Translations under genes and position numbers: made by a program | DNA from: Vibrio sp. UBA2441 | GTDB taxonomy: Bacteria; Pseudomonadota; Gammaproteobacteria; Enterobacterales; Vibrionaceae | Length of the DNA: 57,430 bases | Reading direction: 5' to 3' | Assembly (NCBI GenBank): GCA_002342685.1 | Contig: DDQN01000031.1 | Location: 1-57,430, forward strand | The notes under the pieces: generated by a model | The model's input: the letters and a program-made list of their open reading frames with translations, nothing else | Told to the model about the DNA's origin: nothing | Databases searched by the model: none | Part shown: one piece after another, positions 31,373-40,785 of the stretch | Layout of the letters: every line of letters starts with the position of its first letter | Numbering within the stretch: position 1 is the first letter of the stretch

Positions 31373-32593
31373 TTATTCTTCATTTACTGAACTAATTTTA
31401 TGGATGGCTAAGTCTGCACCACTAAATTCATCTTCTTGCGACAAGCGCAATCCTGTAATTTTATGCAGTACACCGTAAACGATGGTCGCACCTAATAACG
31501 CAACGAATATACCAAGTAAGGTTCCTAGAATTTGTACAGTAAAACTAACACCACCTAGACCTCCAAGCGCGGATTGACCAAAAATACCGGCAGCAATACC
31601 ACCCCATGCTCCACATACGCCATGCAGCGGCCATACACCTAAAACATCATCAATTTTGGTTTTATTTTGTAATAAGGTAAACAACCATACAAACATAGCA
31701 CCAGCAATTGCACCAGTAACAAGCGCACCAATAGGATGCATAAGATCAGAGCCAGCACAGACGGCAACCAAACCAGCCAAAGGACCATTATGAATAAAAC
31801 CAGGGTCATTTTTACCAACAATCAAAGAGGCGATAATACCGCCAACCATGGCCATCAGAGAGTTCATAGCAACTAAGCCGCTTATCCCTTCTAAAGTCTG
31901 AGCGGACATAACATTAAAACCGAACCAACCTACGCACAAAATCCATGCACCAAGTGCGAGAAAGGGAATATTAGATGGGGCAAAGTTCGTGTGCTTGCCT
32001 GCACGAATACGTCCTCTACGCATGCCAAGGAAAATTACAGCAACTAGCGCGATCCATCCCCCAACACCATGCACAACAACGGATCCGGCAAAATCATGGA
32101 AACCAGCTCCAAAAGTTGCTTCAAACCAACTTTGAACTCCATAATTTCCGTTCCAGATAATTCCCTCAAAAAATGGATAAACAAAACCTACGGTAAAAAA
32201 CGTCGCTATCAATATTGGATAAAAACGAGCACGTTCTGCAATACCACCAGAAACTATTGCAGGAATAGCGGCAGCAAACGTAAGTAAGAAAAAGAATTTT
32301 ACTAGCTCATAGCCATTTCCCGCAGACAGCGTTTCTGCACTGGAGAAAAAGTTGGCATCGTAAGCAACCCAATAACCAATAAAAAAGTAAGCCATCGCAG
32401 AAATACCGAAATCGGCCAAAATCTTAACCAGTGCATTGACTTGGTTCTTTTTACGTACAGTCCCAACTTCTAAAAATGCAAACCCAGCGTGCATGAGGAA
32501 GACCATGATGGCCCCTAACAATAAAAATAATGTATCTGAACTTTGAGTCAGCGTTTGTACGGCGCCTTGTACTTGACCGATGGAATTACTCAT
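31373..32593 (-). CDS. amtB: Ammonium transporter
   Basis: 406-residue Amt/Rh channel with 11 helices. The pore twin histidines are in HDFAGSVVVHGVGGW and WPLHGVCGAWGG. There is no signal peptide-like N-terminus; the first helix begins at about residue 20. No glnK (PII) gene is adjacent, unlike in E. coli. A GGAG ribosome binding site precedes the ATG. The upstream region carries a near-consensus sigma-54 promoter and an NtrC-like palindrome, so expression under nitrogen limitation is expected. Confidence 0.93.
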   Translation of the reverse strand: MSNSIGQVQGAVQTLTQSSDTLFLLLGAIMVFLMHAGFAFLEVGTVRKKNQVNALVKILADFGISAMAYFFIGYWVAYDANFFSSAETLSAGNGYELVKFFFLLTFAAAIPAIVSGGIAERARFYPILIATFFTVGFVYPFFEGIIWNGNYGVQSWFEATFGAGFHDFAGSVVVHGVGGWIALVAVIFLGMRRGRIRAGKHTNFAPSNIPFLALGAWILCVGWFGFNVMSAQTLEGISGLVAMNSLMAMVGGIIASLIVGKNDPGFIHNGPLAGLVAVCAGSDLMHPIGALVTGAIAGAMFVWLFTLLQNKTKIDDVLGVWPLHGVCGAWGGIAAGIFGQSALGGLGGVSFTVQILGTLLGIFVALLGATIVYGVLHKITGLRLSQEDEFSGADLAIHKISSVNEE

Positions 32594-32646
32594 TCTTAAT
32601 ACTACTCCATGTATTTCTGCACTATCATTGTGCGTAATTTACTTTT

Positions 32647-32665
32647 ACTAACCAATTTGGTTAGT
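32647..32665. promoter_or_regulatory. 19-bp palindrome in the amtB leader
   Basis: ACTAACCAATTTGGTTAGT is a perfect palindrome around one central T. It falls between the predicted sigma-54 promoter and the amtB start, so it would lie in the 5' untranslated region or act as an operator. Confidence 0.45.
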
Positions 32666-32687
32666 TAAATTTTCTTACGGATGAATT

Positions 32688-32703
32688 AGCAAATACCATT
32701 CCA
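32688..32703 (-). promoter_or_regulatory. Predicted sigma-54 promoter of amtB
   Basis: On the minus strand TGGAATGGTATTTGCT fits TGGCAYR-N4-TTGCW with one mismatch and has the required GG and GC dinucleotides ten bases apart. It predicts a transcription start about 80 bases before the amtB ATG. Confidence 0.65.
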
Positions 32704-32838
32704 TAATTATGGAAAATTAAACATAAGAGTAAAGCAACGTATCTAACTGAAATATATGGATTAAGCTTAAATGAATTTTTCTTAATTTAATGAAATAGTT
32801 AATGGGCATGCTAGACATGCACCACCAAAGGGTAAAGC

Positions 32839-32853
32839 GCACCACTTTGGTGC
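32839..32853. promoter_or_regulatory. NtrC-type enhancer site upstream of amtB
   Basis: GCACCACTTTGGTGC carries the perfect inverted core GCACCA-N3-TGGTGC of NtrC binding sites. It lies about 140 bp upstream of the predicted sigma-54 promoter, a usual enhancer distance. A weaker half site TGCACCA begins at 32818. The palindrome could alternatively be read as a hairpin after the kinase gene, but no T run accompanies it. Confidence 0.6.
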
Positions 32854-32880
32854 TACTAGGATTTATCTCTGTGATTAAAA

Positions 32881-34920
32881 TTATAAATGGCTGTCTTGCT
32901 TGGGTGCTGTATCTGCGCTCGTTTTGAGATAGATACTAAATGTACTACCAGAACCCAGAATAGATTTTACCTTGATAGACCCACCAATATTGCTTATTAA
33001 GTTCTGTGACACCGCAAGGCCTAGGCCAGTGCCGTCGTCTTTTGTAGTAAAAAAAGGCTCAAAAATAGAAGAAAGGTTCTCTGGAGCAATACCACACCCT
33101 TTATCTTGAATATTGATAATAACTCCGACAGGTTGGCTATCAGTTAACCAGTCTTCAGTAAAGATATTAACAACGCCTTTTGAGCTCATCGCATGTACAG
33201 CATTTATTATCAGATTTACAATAATCTGTAACAATTGGTTTCGATTGCACTCTACAGAGTTCGAGGCCGAAAGGTAGGTAACAAAATGAATATTATTGGA
33301 GTTGGAACCCGTTTTAACAAGAGTAATACCCTCTTTTACAATATCATTTATGTTCTGAAATGAAAGTGCATCTTGAGTAGCTCCATTGCGACTGTACTGA
33401 AGTAGGCTTGAGGTAATGCTTCTTACCCTGTCCACCTGTTCACAAATGCTCTGGATTTCTTCGTCTAAATCCAAATCATTTTCTTGAAGATCCATCTTCA
33501 TAAGCTCAACATTTCCCAAAATTACCGCTATTGGATTATTTATTTCATGAGCAATACCAGCAGTCAATCGACCTAAAGCGGCTAACTTATCACTGGTAAC
33601 GAGTTTGTCTCGAGTTTTATGTAGTAGGTCAATATGCAGTTCGAGCTGTTCCGTTTTTTCCTGAAGTTTAGCTGTCCTTGATATTACTTTTCCTTCTAAC
33701 TGGTGGGCAGCATTTAATATTTCTTGTTTCTTTTCTGATAATAGGTCCAGCATCAAGTCGAACTGGTTAGCTAATATAGAAAGCTCATGTTCTTGAACCA
33801 ACCCAAGCTGCCCAATTCTGTTGTCGTCATTCCCTTCTCGTATTTGGCCAACGACGGTAGATATTTTTTCGATAGGATGAAATAAGTCTCTTGTATTTCT
33901 AAAAACCAAAATACCCGTAATAAAAAGGATGGAAATGATAACCAAACTCATTTCCACAACATTAATAAGATGATTCTTGATCAATGGCCACATTTCTTGC
34001 CCGGTATATAGCATACCCACTACATTTTGATGTTGGTCAAAAAGAGGTTCATAGGCCGAGATGTACCAATCATTATAAACAAAAGCGTAATCAAGATAGT
34101 TTTCTTTATCGCCTAATACTTTCTCTTTTACTACAGCCGAAACCATTGAACCGATGGCGCGTTCTCCAATAATGTCGGTTGGAACATTAGTACTGATGCG
34201 TATATCATCCAAAAAAATGGTAACAGTACCTTTAGTCGAAGATTGGCTGTTTTTGTTCGGGTAAATCAGATCACGAATATTATCAACAATGACATTACTA
34301 TTATTTAGCAGAATCCCACTTTCCAGATAACCTATTATTATCTGTTTTTTATTTTTGATCGGATAAATTGCTCTGCTGATCATGCCCCGAGTCTCGACAT
34401 CACCTGTTTGTAACGTAACTCTTGCCCTTTCCTGAAAGGTCGAGCTAACTTCTGCTAAATCTGTTTCAGACAGAATGTCAAAAAAGGCCGTTTTTTTAGA
34501 TAACTGTTCAAAGTCAATTTTATCCTGCGCTGATTTTAGGCTATGCCAATGGATATAATCCACGTCAACGTCGGGATAATGTCTTTTAATCCAGTTGTTT
34601 ATACTTGTATCGGAAACCTGAAGGTTTGGATCTCGATTAAAGTGATAAGCATGTGCGAATAATCTTAGATAAGATATCTGATTACGCTGAAGCATATCTA
34701 CGCTGTTTCCTGCGACGTTCAGTTTTTCTTCAACATCGTTTAACGTATGAGACCATGTATAGTTAACTGTCCAATACAACGTCATTACAAAGAGAGATAG
34801 CATTGTAATTAAAATGGGGGCAGAAATCAGAAACAGCAGCCTATAACGCACTTTGGTTCGAATTCTTGCTATCAATTTTGATAGCGGATTACTCGGTTTT
34901 TTAAAACGAAGCGTTTTCAT
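32881..34920 (-). CDS. Membrane sensor histidine kinase with a Cache-type periplasmic domain
   Basis: 679 residues. A first membrane helix (LLFLISAPILITMLSLFVMT) is followed by a long periplasmic sensor (about 54-330) ending DWYISAYEPLFDQHQNVVGMLYTG, the usual end of a Cache domain. A second helix, a HAMP and coiled-coil linker, and the phospho-acceptor His in LTAGIAHEINNPIAVI follow. The ATPase domain has NLIINAVHAMSSKG, DKGCGI and GTGLGLAV. It is encoded 9 bases after the NtrC-family regulator and so most likely phosphorylates it. The HAMP/NtrB-like core resembles kinases of C4-dicarboxylate or nitrogen systems; the signal is not known. Confidence 0.9.
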   Translation of the reverse strand: MKTLRFKKPSNPLSKLIARIRTKVRYRLLFLISAPILITMLSLFVMTLYWTVNYTWSHTLNDVEEKLNVAGNSVDMLQRNQISYLRLFAHAYHFNRDPNLQVSDTSINNWIKRHYPDVDVDYIHWHSLKSAQDKIDFEQLSKKTAFFDILSETDLAEVSSTFQERARVTLQTGDVETRGMISRAIYPIKNKKQIIIGYLESGILLNNSNVIVDNIRDLIYPNKNSQSSTKGTVTIFLDDIRISTNVPTDIIGERAIGSMVSAVVKEKVLGDKENYLDYAFVYNDWYISAYEPLFDQHQNVVGMLYTGQEMWPLIKNHLINVVEMSLVIISILFITGILVFRNTRDLFHPIEKISTVVGQIREGNDDNRIGQLGLVQEHELSILANQFDLMLDLLSEKKQEILNAAHQLEGKVISRTAKLQEKTEQLELHIDLLHKTRDKLVTSDKLAALGRLTAGIAHEINNPIAVILGNVELMKMDLQENDLDLDEEIQSICEQVDRVRSITSSLLQYSRNGATQDALSFQNINDIVKEGITLVKTGSNSNNIHFVTYLSASNSVECNRNQLLQIIVNLIINAVHAMSSKGVVNIFTEDWLTDSQPVGVIINIQDKGCGIAPENLSSIFEPFFTTKDDGTGLGLAVSQNLISNIGGSIKVKSILGSGSTFSIYLKTSADTAPKQDSHL

Positions 34921-34929
34921 CTGTTTAGA

Positions 34930-36378
34930 CTAATCCCATTCTTTATATTTTCGGTCAATGGTTTTTCGAGCTACACCTAACGCTTTAGATGCAGATGATT
35001 TGTTATAGTCCCAATGCTTAACTACCTGTTGTATATGTGCTCTTTCAACATCTTTTAGTGACCAATTGCTTGGGTAGCCAATATTACTTTCACCACTAAA
35101 AATAGGTAATGAAGAAGTAATACCTTCATGTGACATTGTCACTGATGATTGATTTCTATGATTAAGTTTTTGATTTATCGACTCTTGCCAATATTCTCCA
35201 GGTGATTTTCCAAGTAAAATGCACCTCTCTATTAAATTCTTTAACTCTCTAATGTTTCCAGGCCAGTTATAAATGAGCAAATCACCTATATCATTTAAGT
35301 TCCAATCAGGGTTATTTATTCCTTGTTCTGTACATAATTGATTTGCAAAATGCATGATTAATTCATTGAGGTCTGTCGTTCGCTCTCTCAGAGGCGGGAC
35401 AATAATTTCTAGTACGTTCAAGCGATAGAATAGATCTTGCCTAAAACTGCCTTCAGCGACACGTTGCTTAATGTTCTTGTTGGTCGCAACAATGACTCGC
35501 ACATCAATATTAATTGCCTTATTCGATCCTAAAGGCCGTACTGTACGTTCTTCAAGAACACGCAACAATGCTGTTTGAATATGCTCAGGCATCTCAACCA
35601 CTTCATCGAGAAATAAAGTGCCGCCATTAGCAACCTGAAATAAGCTCTCCCGTTTGCTACTACCATTCAGTATTGACGTTCCAAAAAGCTCAATGGCCAA
35701 TGCATTATCGCTCATAGAACCACAGTTTAATGGTACGAAAGGCCCTGTTCGTCCGCTACATTCATGAAGCCCTCTAGCAACTAGCTCCTTTCCAGTCCCG
35801 GATTCTCCTTGCACTAAAACGGTTGCTCTAGAGGGAGCAAATTGCTGTATTTGACGAATTAATAACTTTGTTTTATCTGAACTGCCCACAATTTTAATAG
35901 GGACATGACGCCTGACATCCCTTAGTAAAGCGTAGTTGACTCTTCTTTCCAGTCTCTTATCGACACACTTTTTAACTGACAGAAAAATATGCTCAAGATT
36001 AAAGGGTTTCAAAATGAAATCACTAGCGCCTAACTTCAATGCTGTAATCGTTGTTTGAAGATCGGCATACCCAGTTATAAATATTACATCTGCATGATTT
36101 TCTTGGTCTTCAAAAATTTCATGCCACTCTATTCCTGTGCGACCTGGAAGGTTTATGTCCAAAATAACAAGGTCGAAATGATGACGCTGCCTTAGTAATT
36201 CAGCTTGGTCAACATTCTCAGCCGTCATTATATTGCTGAATATCTTACCGAGTGCTTTTTTAAGTACGTTTCGCATAGCTTCTTCGTTGTCAACGATGAG
36301 AACCGAAATACCTTGATATTGGGTATCAGAATTGAGTTTTTTTGAAGTCTTAGCTGCTAAAAAATGGGACATAGTCAT
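34930..36378 (-). CDS. NtrC-family response regulator lacking the GAFTGA loop
   Basis: 482 residues. The receiver domain has Asp in LVILDINLPGRTG. The AAA+ domain has Walker A GESGTGKELVARGLH and Walker B GGTLFLDEVVEMP, plus the arginine-containing sensor segments. A Fis-type helix-turn-helix closes the protein (NKSSASKALGVARKTIDRKYKEW). Between ELFG and ESLFQVANGG, where sigma-54 activators carry GAFTGA, the sequence is TSILNGSSKR, so the contact loop for sigma-54 is missing. It therefore probably acts as a DNA-binding regulator with sigma-70 polymerase, like VpsR-type proteins. It heads the two-gene operon with the sensor kinase. Confidence 0.9.
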   Translation of the reverse strand: MTMSHFLAAKTSKKLNSDTQYQGISVLIVDNEEAMRNVLKKALGKIFSNIMTAENVDQAELLRQRHHFDLVILDINLPGRTGIEWHEIFEDQENHADVIFITGYADLQTTITALKLGASDFILKPFNLEHIFLSVKKCVDKRLERRVNYALLRDVRRHVPIKIVGSSDKTKLLIRQIQQFAPSRATVLVQGESGTGKELVARGLHECSGRTGPFVPLNCGSMSDNALAIELFGTSILNGSSKRESLFQVANGGTLFLDEVVEMPEHIQTALLRVLEERTVRPLGSNKAINIDVRVIVATNKNIKQRVAEGSFRQDLFYRLNVLEIIVPPLRERTTDLNELIMHFANQLCTEQGINNPDWNLNDIGDLLIYNWPGNIRELKNLIERCILLGKSPGEYWQESINQKLNHRNQSSVTMSHEGITSSLPIFSGESNIGYPSNWSLKDVERAHIQQVVKHWDYNKSSASKALGVARKTIDRKYKEWD

Positions 36379-36582
36379 TTAGGAACAAACTGCTGTGAGA
36401 GCGTTTATTTTATCTGTTAATTATTTATCAAAGTATCATTTATTATATATAATAGAAATTTATTGCTCTAGAAATTATTCAATTTTATCTGTCCAAAATA
36501 GGTGTTGGTCATTTTTCAGCAATAAATGATAACATGAACCTCTTTTGTACGACTCAAATCACTTTACACAGTAACTATAACA

Positions 36583-37167
36583 ATGCATAACAAAAATATA
36601 AGCTGGGCGATCTTAGCCGGTGGTCAAGCAAGCCGGATGGGTGGCACAGACAAAGGTTTGATTGAGCTGAACGGAAGGCCATTAATAGAGATAGTTTATA
36701 CGGCATTACAAAAACAGGTAGATAACATCTGTATCAACGCAAACCGTAATCAGGGCACTTATCAGGTTCTCGCTCCTGTCATTGAGGACAAAATTACTGG
36801 ATTTCAAGGACCTTTAGCTGGAATACACTCATGTTTGGCTGAAGCCAATAGTGGTTGGGTCGGTTTTACGCCTTGCGATAGCCCGAATATCCCACACGAT
36901 TTGGTGTCACGCTTAGTCGCTGGTATCGCTCAGGATATAGATATTGTTGTGGCTCATGATGGACAACATGCACAACCGGTATTTAGCCTTTGGAATACAG
37001 AGGTATTACCAAAATTAACTCGTTTTCTTGAACAGGGTGACCGAAAAATAAAACTACTACTTGCCCAGTGCAGAGTAGAATTTATCGATTTTTCTGACAT
37101 TCCAAATACGTTTGTAAATCTTAACACTCCTGAAGAACTCAAAGAATTTGGATCTTTAAATGACTGA
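36583..37167 (+). CDS. mobA: Molybdenum cofactor guanylyltransferase MobA
   Basis: Attaches GMP to molybdopterin to make the MGD cofactor. 194 residues: nucleotide-binding LAGGQASRMGGTDKGLIEL, then GPLAGIHSCLAE, GFTPCDSPNIP, and INLNTPEEL-like end (VNLNTPEELKEF). It overlaps mobB by 8 bases. The enzymes served would be molybdoenzymes of anaerobic respiration. Confidence 0.96.
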   Translation: MHNKNISWAILAGGQASRMGGTDKGLIELNGRPLIEIVYTALQKQVDNICINANRNQGTYQVLAPVIEDKITGFQGPLAGIHSCLAEANSGWVGFTPCDSPNIPHDLVSRLVAGIAQDIDIVVAHDGQHAQPVFSLWNTEVLPKLTRFLEQGDRKIKLLLAQCRVEFIDFSDIPNTFVNLNTPEELKEFGSLND

Positions 37168-37687
37168 ACTTCCCAAATTGCCCCTGTTGGGGTTTGCAGC
37201 TTATAGTGGAACCGGAAAAACGACACTACTTGAAGCGCTGTTACCTATATTAAAAAATGATGGATTACGTATTGCGGTATTAAAACATGCGCATCATGAT
37301 TTTGACTTGGATACTCCAGGAAAAGACAGCTATCGGCTACGTAAAGCCGGAGCAGACCAAATGTTAGTAGCATCAGGTCAGCGCCATGTATTGTTTACTG
37401 AAACACCGGAACAAGAAGAAAGCTTTGAATATTTATTAAGTATGTTTGATCATTCAAAGTTGGATCTTATCTTAGTTGAAGGTTGTAAAACGCTCTCTTT
37501 TCCTAAAATTGAATTACATCGCGACGAAGTGGGTAAACCTTGGTTACATCAGGATGACGACAACATTATCGCAATTGCGGCAGACTGCTCCGTTGAATCA
37601 GATCTACCTAAAATGAACATTAATGACATACAATCCATAGCCAATTTTGTAATTGACTATGTAAATACTTATAAAGAGGTTAGCTAG
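37160..37687 (+). CDS. mobB: Molybdopterin-guanine dinucleotide biosynthesis protein MobB
   Basis: P-loop GTPase, 175 residues. GYSGTGKTTLLEALLP-type Walker A (AAYSGTGKTTLLEALLP), KHAHHDFDLDTPGKDSYRLR and LVEGCK are family signatures. It acts with MobA. A small gene follows 4 bases downstream in the same operon. Confidence 0.95.
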   Translation: MTELPKLPLLGFAAYSGTGKTTLLEALLPILKNDGLRIAVLKHAHHDFDLDTPGKDSYRLRKAGADQMLVASGQRHVLFTETPEQEESFEYLLSMFDHSKLDLILVEGCKTLSFPKIELHRDEVGKPWLHQDDDNIIAIAADCSVESDLPKMNINDIQSIANFVIDYVNTYKEVS

Positions 37688-37691
37688 CTTT

Positions 37692-37952
37692 ATGGCTCGC
37701 ACTATTATTTACGTTTATAAAAAACAACAAAAAACGCTGCTGTTTTCTTATGAGAAATATCGAAACATTCATGAAGCGGTTGCCGCAGAAGAAAGTATTG
37801 ATATTTCAGGTTATCTTAAGATGGAGCAACAAATTGAAGCCATCTCAGATACTAAAGCGGTCAGAGATTACCGAGACGCTCATTTTAAAAAATTAGGTTT
37901 TGGAAAAATAACCTTGGCACAAAAAGAAAACCGCGGTGTCGGTAAAAAGTAA
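37692..37952 (+). CDS. Small conserved protein after mobB, unknown function
   Basis: 86 residues beginning MARTIIYVYKKQQKTLLFSY, basic, with no membrane helix. It follows mobB by 4 bases and ends before a terminator. I cannot name the family; it looks like a Vibrio-restricted hypothetical. Confidence 0.7.
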   Translation: MARTIIYVYKKQQKTLLFSYEKYRNIHEAVAAEESIDISGYLKMEQQIEAISDTKAVRDYRDAHFKKLGFGKITLAQKENRGVGKK

Positions 37953-38054
37953 CAGCTTATCTTCAGTTACCTTTCTTGAACTGAACTCATTGATGAAGCT
38001 CTGAGTCCAGCACCTTGAGGTCACTTGGGTATAATTAAAATCTAAAATAAAAAA

Positions 38055-38096
38055 AGGGTTTATGGCTGAAACGGTCACCATAAACCCTCTTTTATA
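38055..38096. terminator. Terminator between the mob operon and nagK
   Basis: AGGGTTTATGG (38055-38065) and CCATAAACCCT (38078-38088) pair perfectly, with A tracts on the left and CTTTTAT on the right. It can end both converging transcripts. Confidence 0.85.
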
Positions 38097-38128
38097 TTCA
38101 AATTACTTCAGACTGTATAGATCAGAAA

Positions 38129-39040
38129 TCATTGTTTTATGTTCAAGAATGCGGCGCCACGAACACCACCTGAGTCGCCATGCTTAGCTTTGATTATCTT
38201 AGGCGCTTTGGCTACAGACATTAAATATTTTGGAATACGTTTAGGCATCTCTTCGTAAATAAGGTCATAGTTAGATAGGCCACCGCCCAACGCAACCACG
38301 TGCGGGTCGAAAGCGGTAAACAAATTAGCAAAACAGATAGCAAGAAGCTCCATAAAATGGTCAACAAATGCGACAGCTTTTTCTTCACCTTCTGCTTGAG
38401 CTTTAATGATATCGATAGCTTTTTTCTTCTCACCATAATAGTGCGCATATAGCTGCTCAAAACCACGACCAGAAAGGTAATTGTCTAGACAACCTTTTTT
38501 ATCACATCCACAGTCAAACAACGGTGCGTTTTCGCCTAAATGGAACCAGGCATCAATCGGTAAACGCATATGCCCTACTTCACCGGCAACATTGTTGCGG
38601 CCAGAGAAAATCTTGCCTTCAAATACAAAACCGCCACCAAAACCAGTTCCCAGAATGAGTCCCACAACCGATTTCTCGTTTTGCAGTTCTTCATCCCAAG
38701 CTTCTGAAAGTGCGAAACAGTTTGCGTCATTTTCAATGCGTACTGTACGGCCTATTGCTTGCTCAAGATCCACTCGCAGAGGCATGCCTTTAGCTGCAGG
38801 AACATTCACTGTTAATACTGTTCCATCATCGGCATCTTCCATACCAGGAAGGCCAAGGCCAATAGTACCTTCAACACCTAATTCAAGGTCATATTTTTTT
38901 ACCATTCCAGCAATTGTATCTACCAGCTTTTGATAATCATCACCTGGTGTCGGAACGCGTTCTGTGGCAACTCGCTCTAATTTCTCGTTAAATGCACCAA
39001 ACTCAATTTTAGTGCCACCAACATCAAAGCCGTAATACAT
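38129..39040 (-). CDS. nagK: N-acetyl-D-glucosamine kinase
   Basis: ROK-family sugar kinase, 303 residues, which phosphorylates GlcNAc from cell-wall or chitin recycling. ATP-binding GFDVGGTKIEFGAF, catalytic Asp in IENDANCFALSEA, and the ROK zinc site GEVGHMR with CGCDKKGCLDNYLSGRG. Closest to NagK of E. coli. It stands alone, in convergence with the mob operon. Confidence 0.94.
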   Translation of the reverse strand: MYYGFDVGGTKIEFGAFNEKLERVATERVPTPGDDYQKLVDTIAGMVKKYDLELGVEGTIGLGLPGMEDADDGTVLTVNVPAAKGMPLRVDLEQAIGRTVRIENDANCFALSEAWDEELQNEKSVVGLILGTGFGGGFVFEGKIFSGRNNVAGEVGHMRLPIDAWFHLGENAPLFDCGCDKKGCLDNYLSGRGFEQLYAHYYGEKKKAIDIIKAQAEGEEKAVAFVDHFMELLAICFANLFTAFDPHVVALGGGLSNYDLIYEEMPKRIPKYLMSVAKAPKIIKAKHGDSGGVRGAAFLNIKQ

Positions 39041-39179
39041 AATTCTCTCCTAAAAAGAGTCCCAACTCCGGGACTTAAAATTCAAACTTATGCATTATCC
39101 ATATAGACTCCTATACAGTCCGTGACCCAGAGCATATTTGTTTTTAGTCAACTGTATATGTTGTGCCGAATGGCTATTT

Positions 39180-39911
39180 TTAATCCACTTTGTTATCGAT
39201 AATGTAGGCTTGCAGAACTGGTCGGGATAAATCGTGTTTTATCCGTGTTTTACTCAACATATAGCTTTCACGAAACACCTTGAACCACGAGTCCAATATG
39301 ATTGAGGCGTGCTCTTGTCTGGCATTTTTTAATACCAGACTGGCGACTTCAGCTGTAGATAAATGATTTTCTTTTTCCGATTTACGCATCATGTATTCGG
39401 ATATAGAATCCGGAGTGATAGACAATACAGGCAGGTGATCCAGATAAGGCGATTTACGAAAAATTTTTCTAGCCTCACGCCAATTGCTATCAATAAAGAC
39501 CAAAAGCAACTTTTTGTCTGGCTCTTGCACGGTAGTTACATCATCAATAACACGAGATTGGCACTCTACGTATTCCTCAGGGAAAATAAGTACCGGACAG
39601 TACTTATCGCTAGACAAAAGTTCAATAAGGGCGGATTCTGGCACGGTTCTATCCCATTTGAACGCATAAGTCTCTTTCACTACATCGGCTATCAACCGCC
39701 CAGTATTACTTGGTTTGAGAATTTCAGCGTCAGACATCAAGATGATTGCTGCAACATCGCAATTAATATCAGGTTGAAGATGGCAAATGCAATATTTGAT
39801 GGCAATTTGGCAATACTGACACCGCTTTACCTTTGCCCCACGGGATTTAAAAGGTTTCGTAGCTTCGTTTCGACGTTTTTCTATTAGTTGGTGTATAGAA
39901 TGAATTCGCAT
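39180..39911 (-). CDS. DTW-domain protein, probable tRNA acp3U aminocarboxypropyltransferase
   Basis: 243 residues. An N-terminal zinc-ribbon-like part (CQYCQIAIKYCICH) precedes the DTW domain with SNTGRLIADVV and LVFIDSNWREARKIF. Family members modify tRNA uridines to acp3U using S-adenosylmethionine. The signature is normally DGTW; here it reads DSNW, with Asn in place of Thr. The end LSTAEVASLVL matches the family. E. coli YfiP is the nearest named relative. Confidence 0.82.
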   Translation of the reverse strand: MRIHSIHQLIEKRRNEATKPFKSRGAKVKRCQYCQIAIKYCICHLQPDINCDVAAIILMSDAEILKPSNTGRLIADVVKETYAFKWDRTVPESALIELLSSDKYCPVLIFPEEYVECQSRVIDDVTTVQEPDKKLLLVFIDSNWREARKIFRKSPYLDHLPVLSITPDSISEYMMRKSEKENHLSTAEVASLVLKNARQEHASIILDSWFKVFRESYMLSKTRIKHDLSRPVLQAYIIDNKVD

Positions 39912-39987
39912 TAGGCCTGAATAACTGTTCGGTTTACTGGAAAATTTTTTCGATTGTACTTAGAGTGGGGCTAATATCAATTGTTAC

Positions 39988-40785
39988 ATGGATTACCGTA
40001 TGGAAGACCCTTCATTAATCCGGTTGCTGTTTTTCCTTGGTGGATTTAGTCTTTTTGCTCTATGGGAGTTAATTTCGCCACGCAAGCAGCTGACGCAGAA
40101 TAAAAAAATTCGTTGGTTCAATAATTTAGGCCTAGTAGGCTTAAATAGCCTCTGCATCGCTATTGTTATGCCTATACTTGCTTTCCAAGCTGCGCAGATA
40201 GCATCGAACAATGGCGTAGGTATATTAAACCTTATTGAGCTCCCCTTGTGGCTTAAGATCGTTTTATCTGTATTACTTTTAGACTTAGCAATCTATGTTC
40301 AGCACGTTACCTTTCACCACTTTCCTCTATTATGGAAGTTACATCGTGTACACCATGCCGATCAAGATATCGACGTAACAACGGGGTCAAGATTCCACCC
40401 CATAGAGATAATACTTTCTTTGTGGATAAAGATAATTTGTGTTGTTTTACTTGGTGCCCCAGCTATTGCCGTTCTTGTATTTGAAATTTTATTAAACGTA
40501 AGTGCAATGTTTAATCACAGCAATGCCAGAATGCCGCTAACTTTGGATAAGATTATTAGAAAGGTCATTGTCACGCCAGATATGCACCGTGTCCATCATT
40601 CGATTATCTTACGCGAGACACACTCTAACTTCGGTTTTTTTCTATCCATTTGGGATCAAATATTTAGAACATATCGTGCTCAGCCAAAACTTGGTCATGA
40701 TAACTGCGTAATTGGTATCAAAGAATTCAGGGAGCCAAGAGAACAGGTTTTAGATAAGATGTTAACTCAACCGTTTAGACATTAA
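39988..40785 (+). CDS. Sterol desaturase / fatty acid hydroxylase family membrane protein
   Basis: 265 residues with four or more membrane helices. Histidine clusters for a di-iron centre are present: QHVTFHHFP, KLHRVHHADQD, MFNHSNAR and MHRVHHSI. The family oxidises C-H bonds of membrane lipids. The substrate cannot be read from the sequence. It is divergent from the DTW gene. No strong ribosome binding site precedes the ATG; an ATG four codons later is possible. Confidence 0.88.
   Translation: MDYRMEDPSLIRLLFFLGGFSLFALWELISPRKQLTQNKKIRWFNNLGLVGLNSLCIAIVMPILAFQAAQIASNNGVGILNLIELPLWLKIVLSVLLLDLAIYVQHVTFHHFPLLWKLHRVHHADQDIDVTTGSRFHPIEIILSLWIKIICVVLLGAPAIAVLVFEILLNVSAMFNHSNARMPLTLDKIIRKVIVTPDMHRVHHSIILRETHSNFGFFLSIWDQIFRTYRAQPKLGHDNCVIGIKEFREPREQVLDKMLTQPFRH

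Noticed and set aside
32818..32853. Hairpin terminator after the sensor kinase
   Set aside because: The stem lacks a T run on the kinase strand and fits the NtrC binding core better.
38481..38933. 150-codon plus-strand frame inside nagK
   Set aside because: It is antisense to a conserved kinase and its composition (rich in Pro, Ser and Arg) is typical of a shadow frame.
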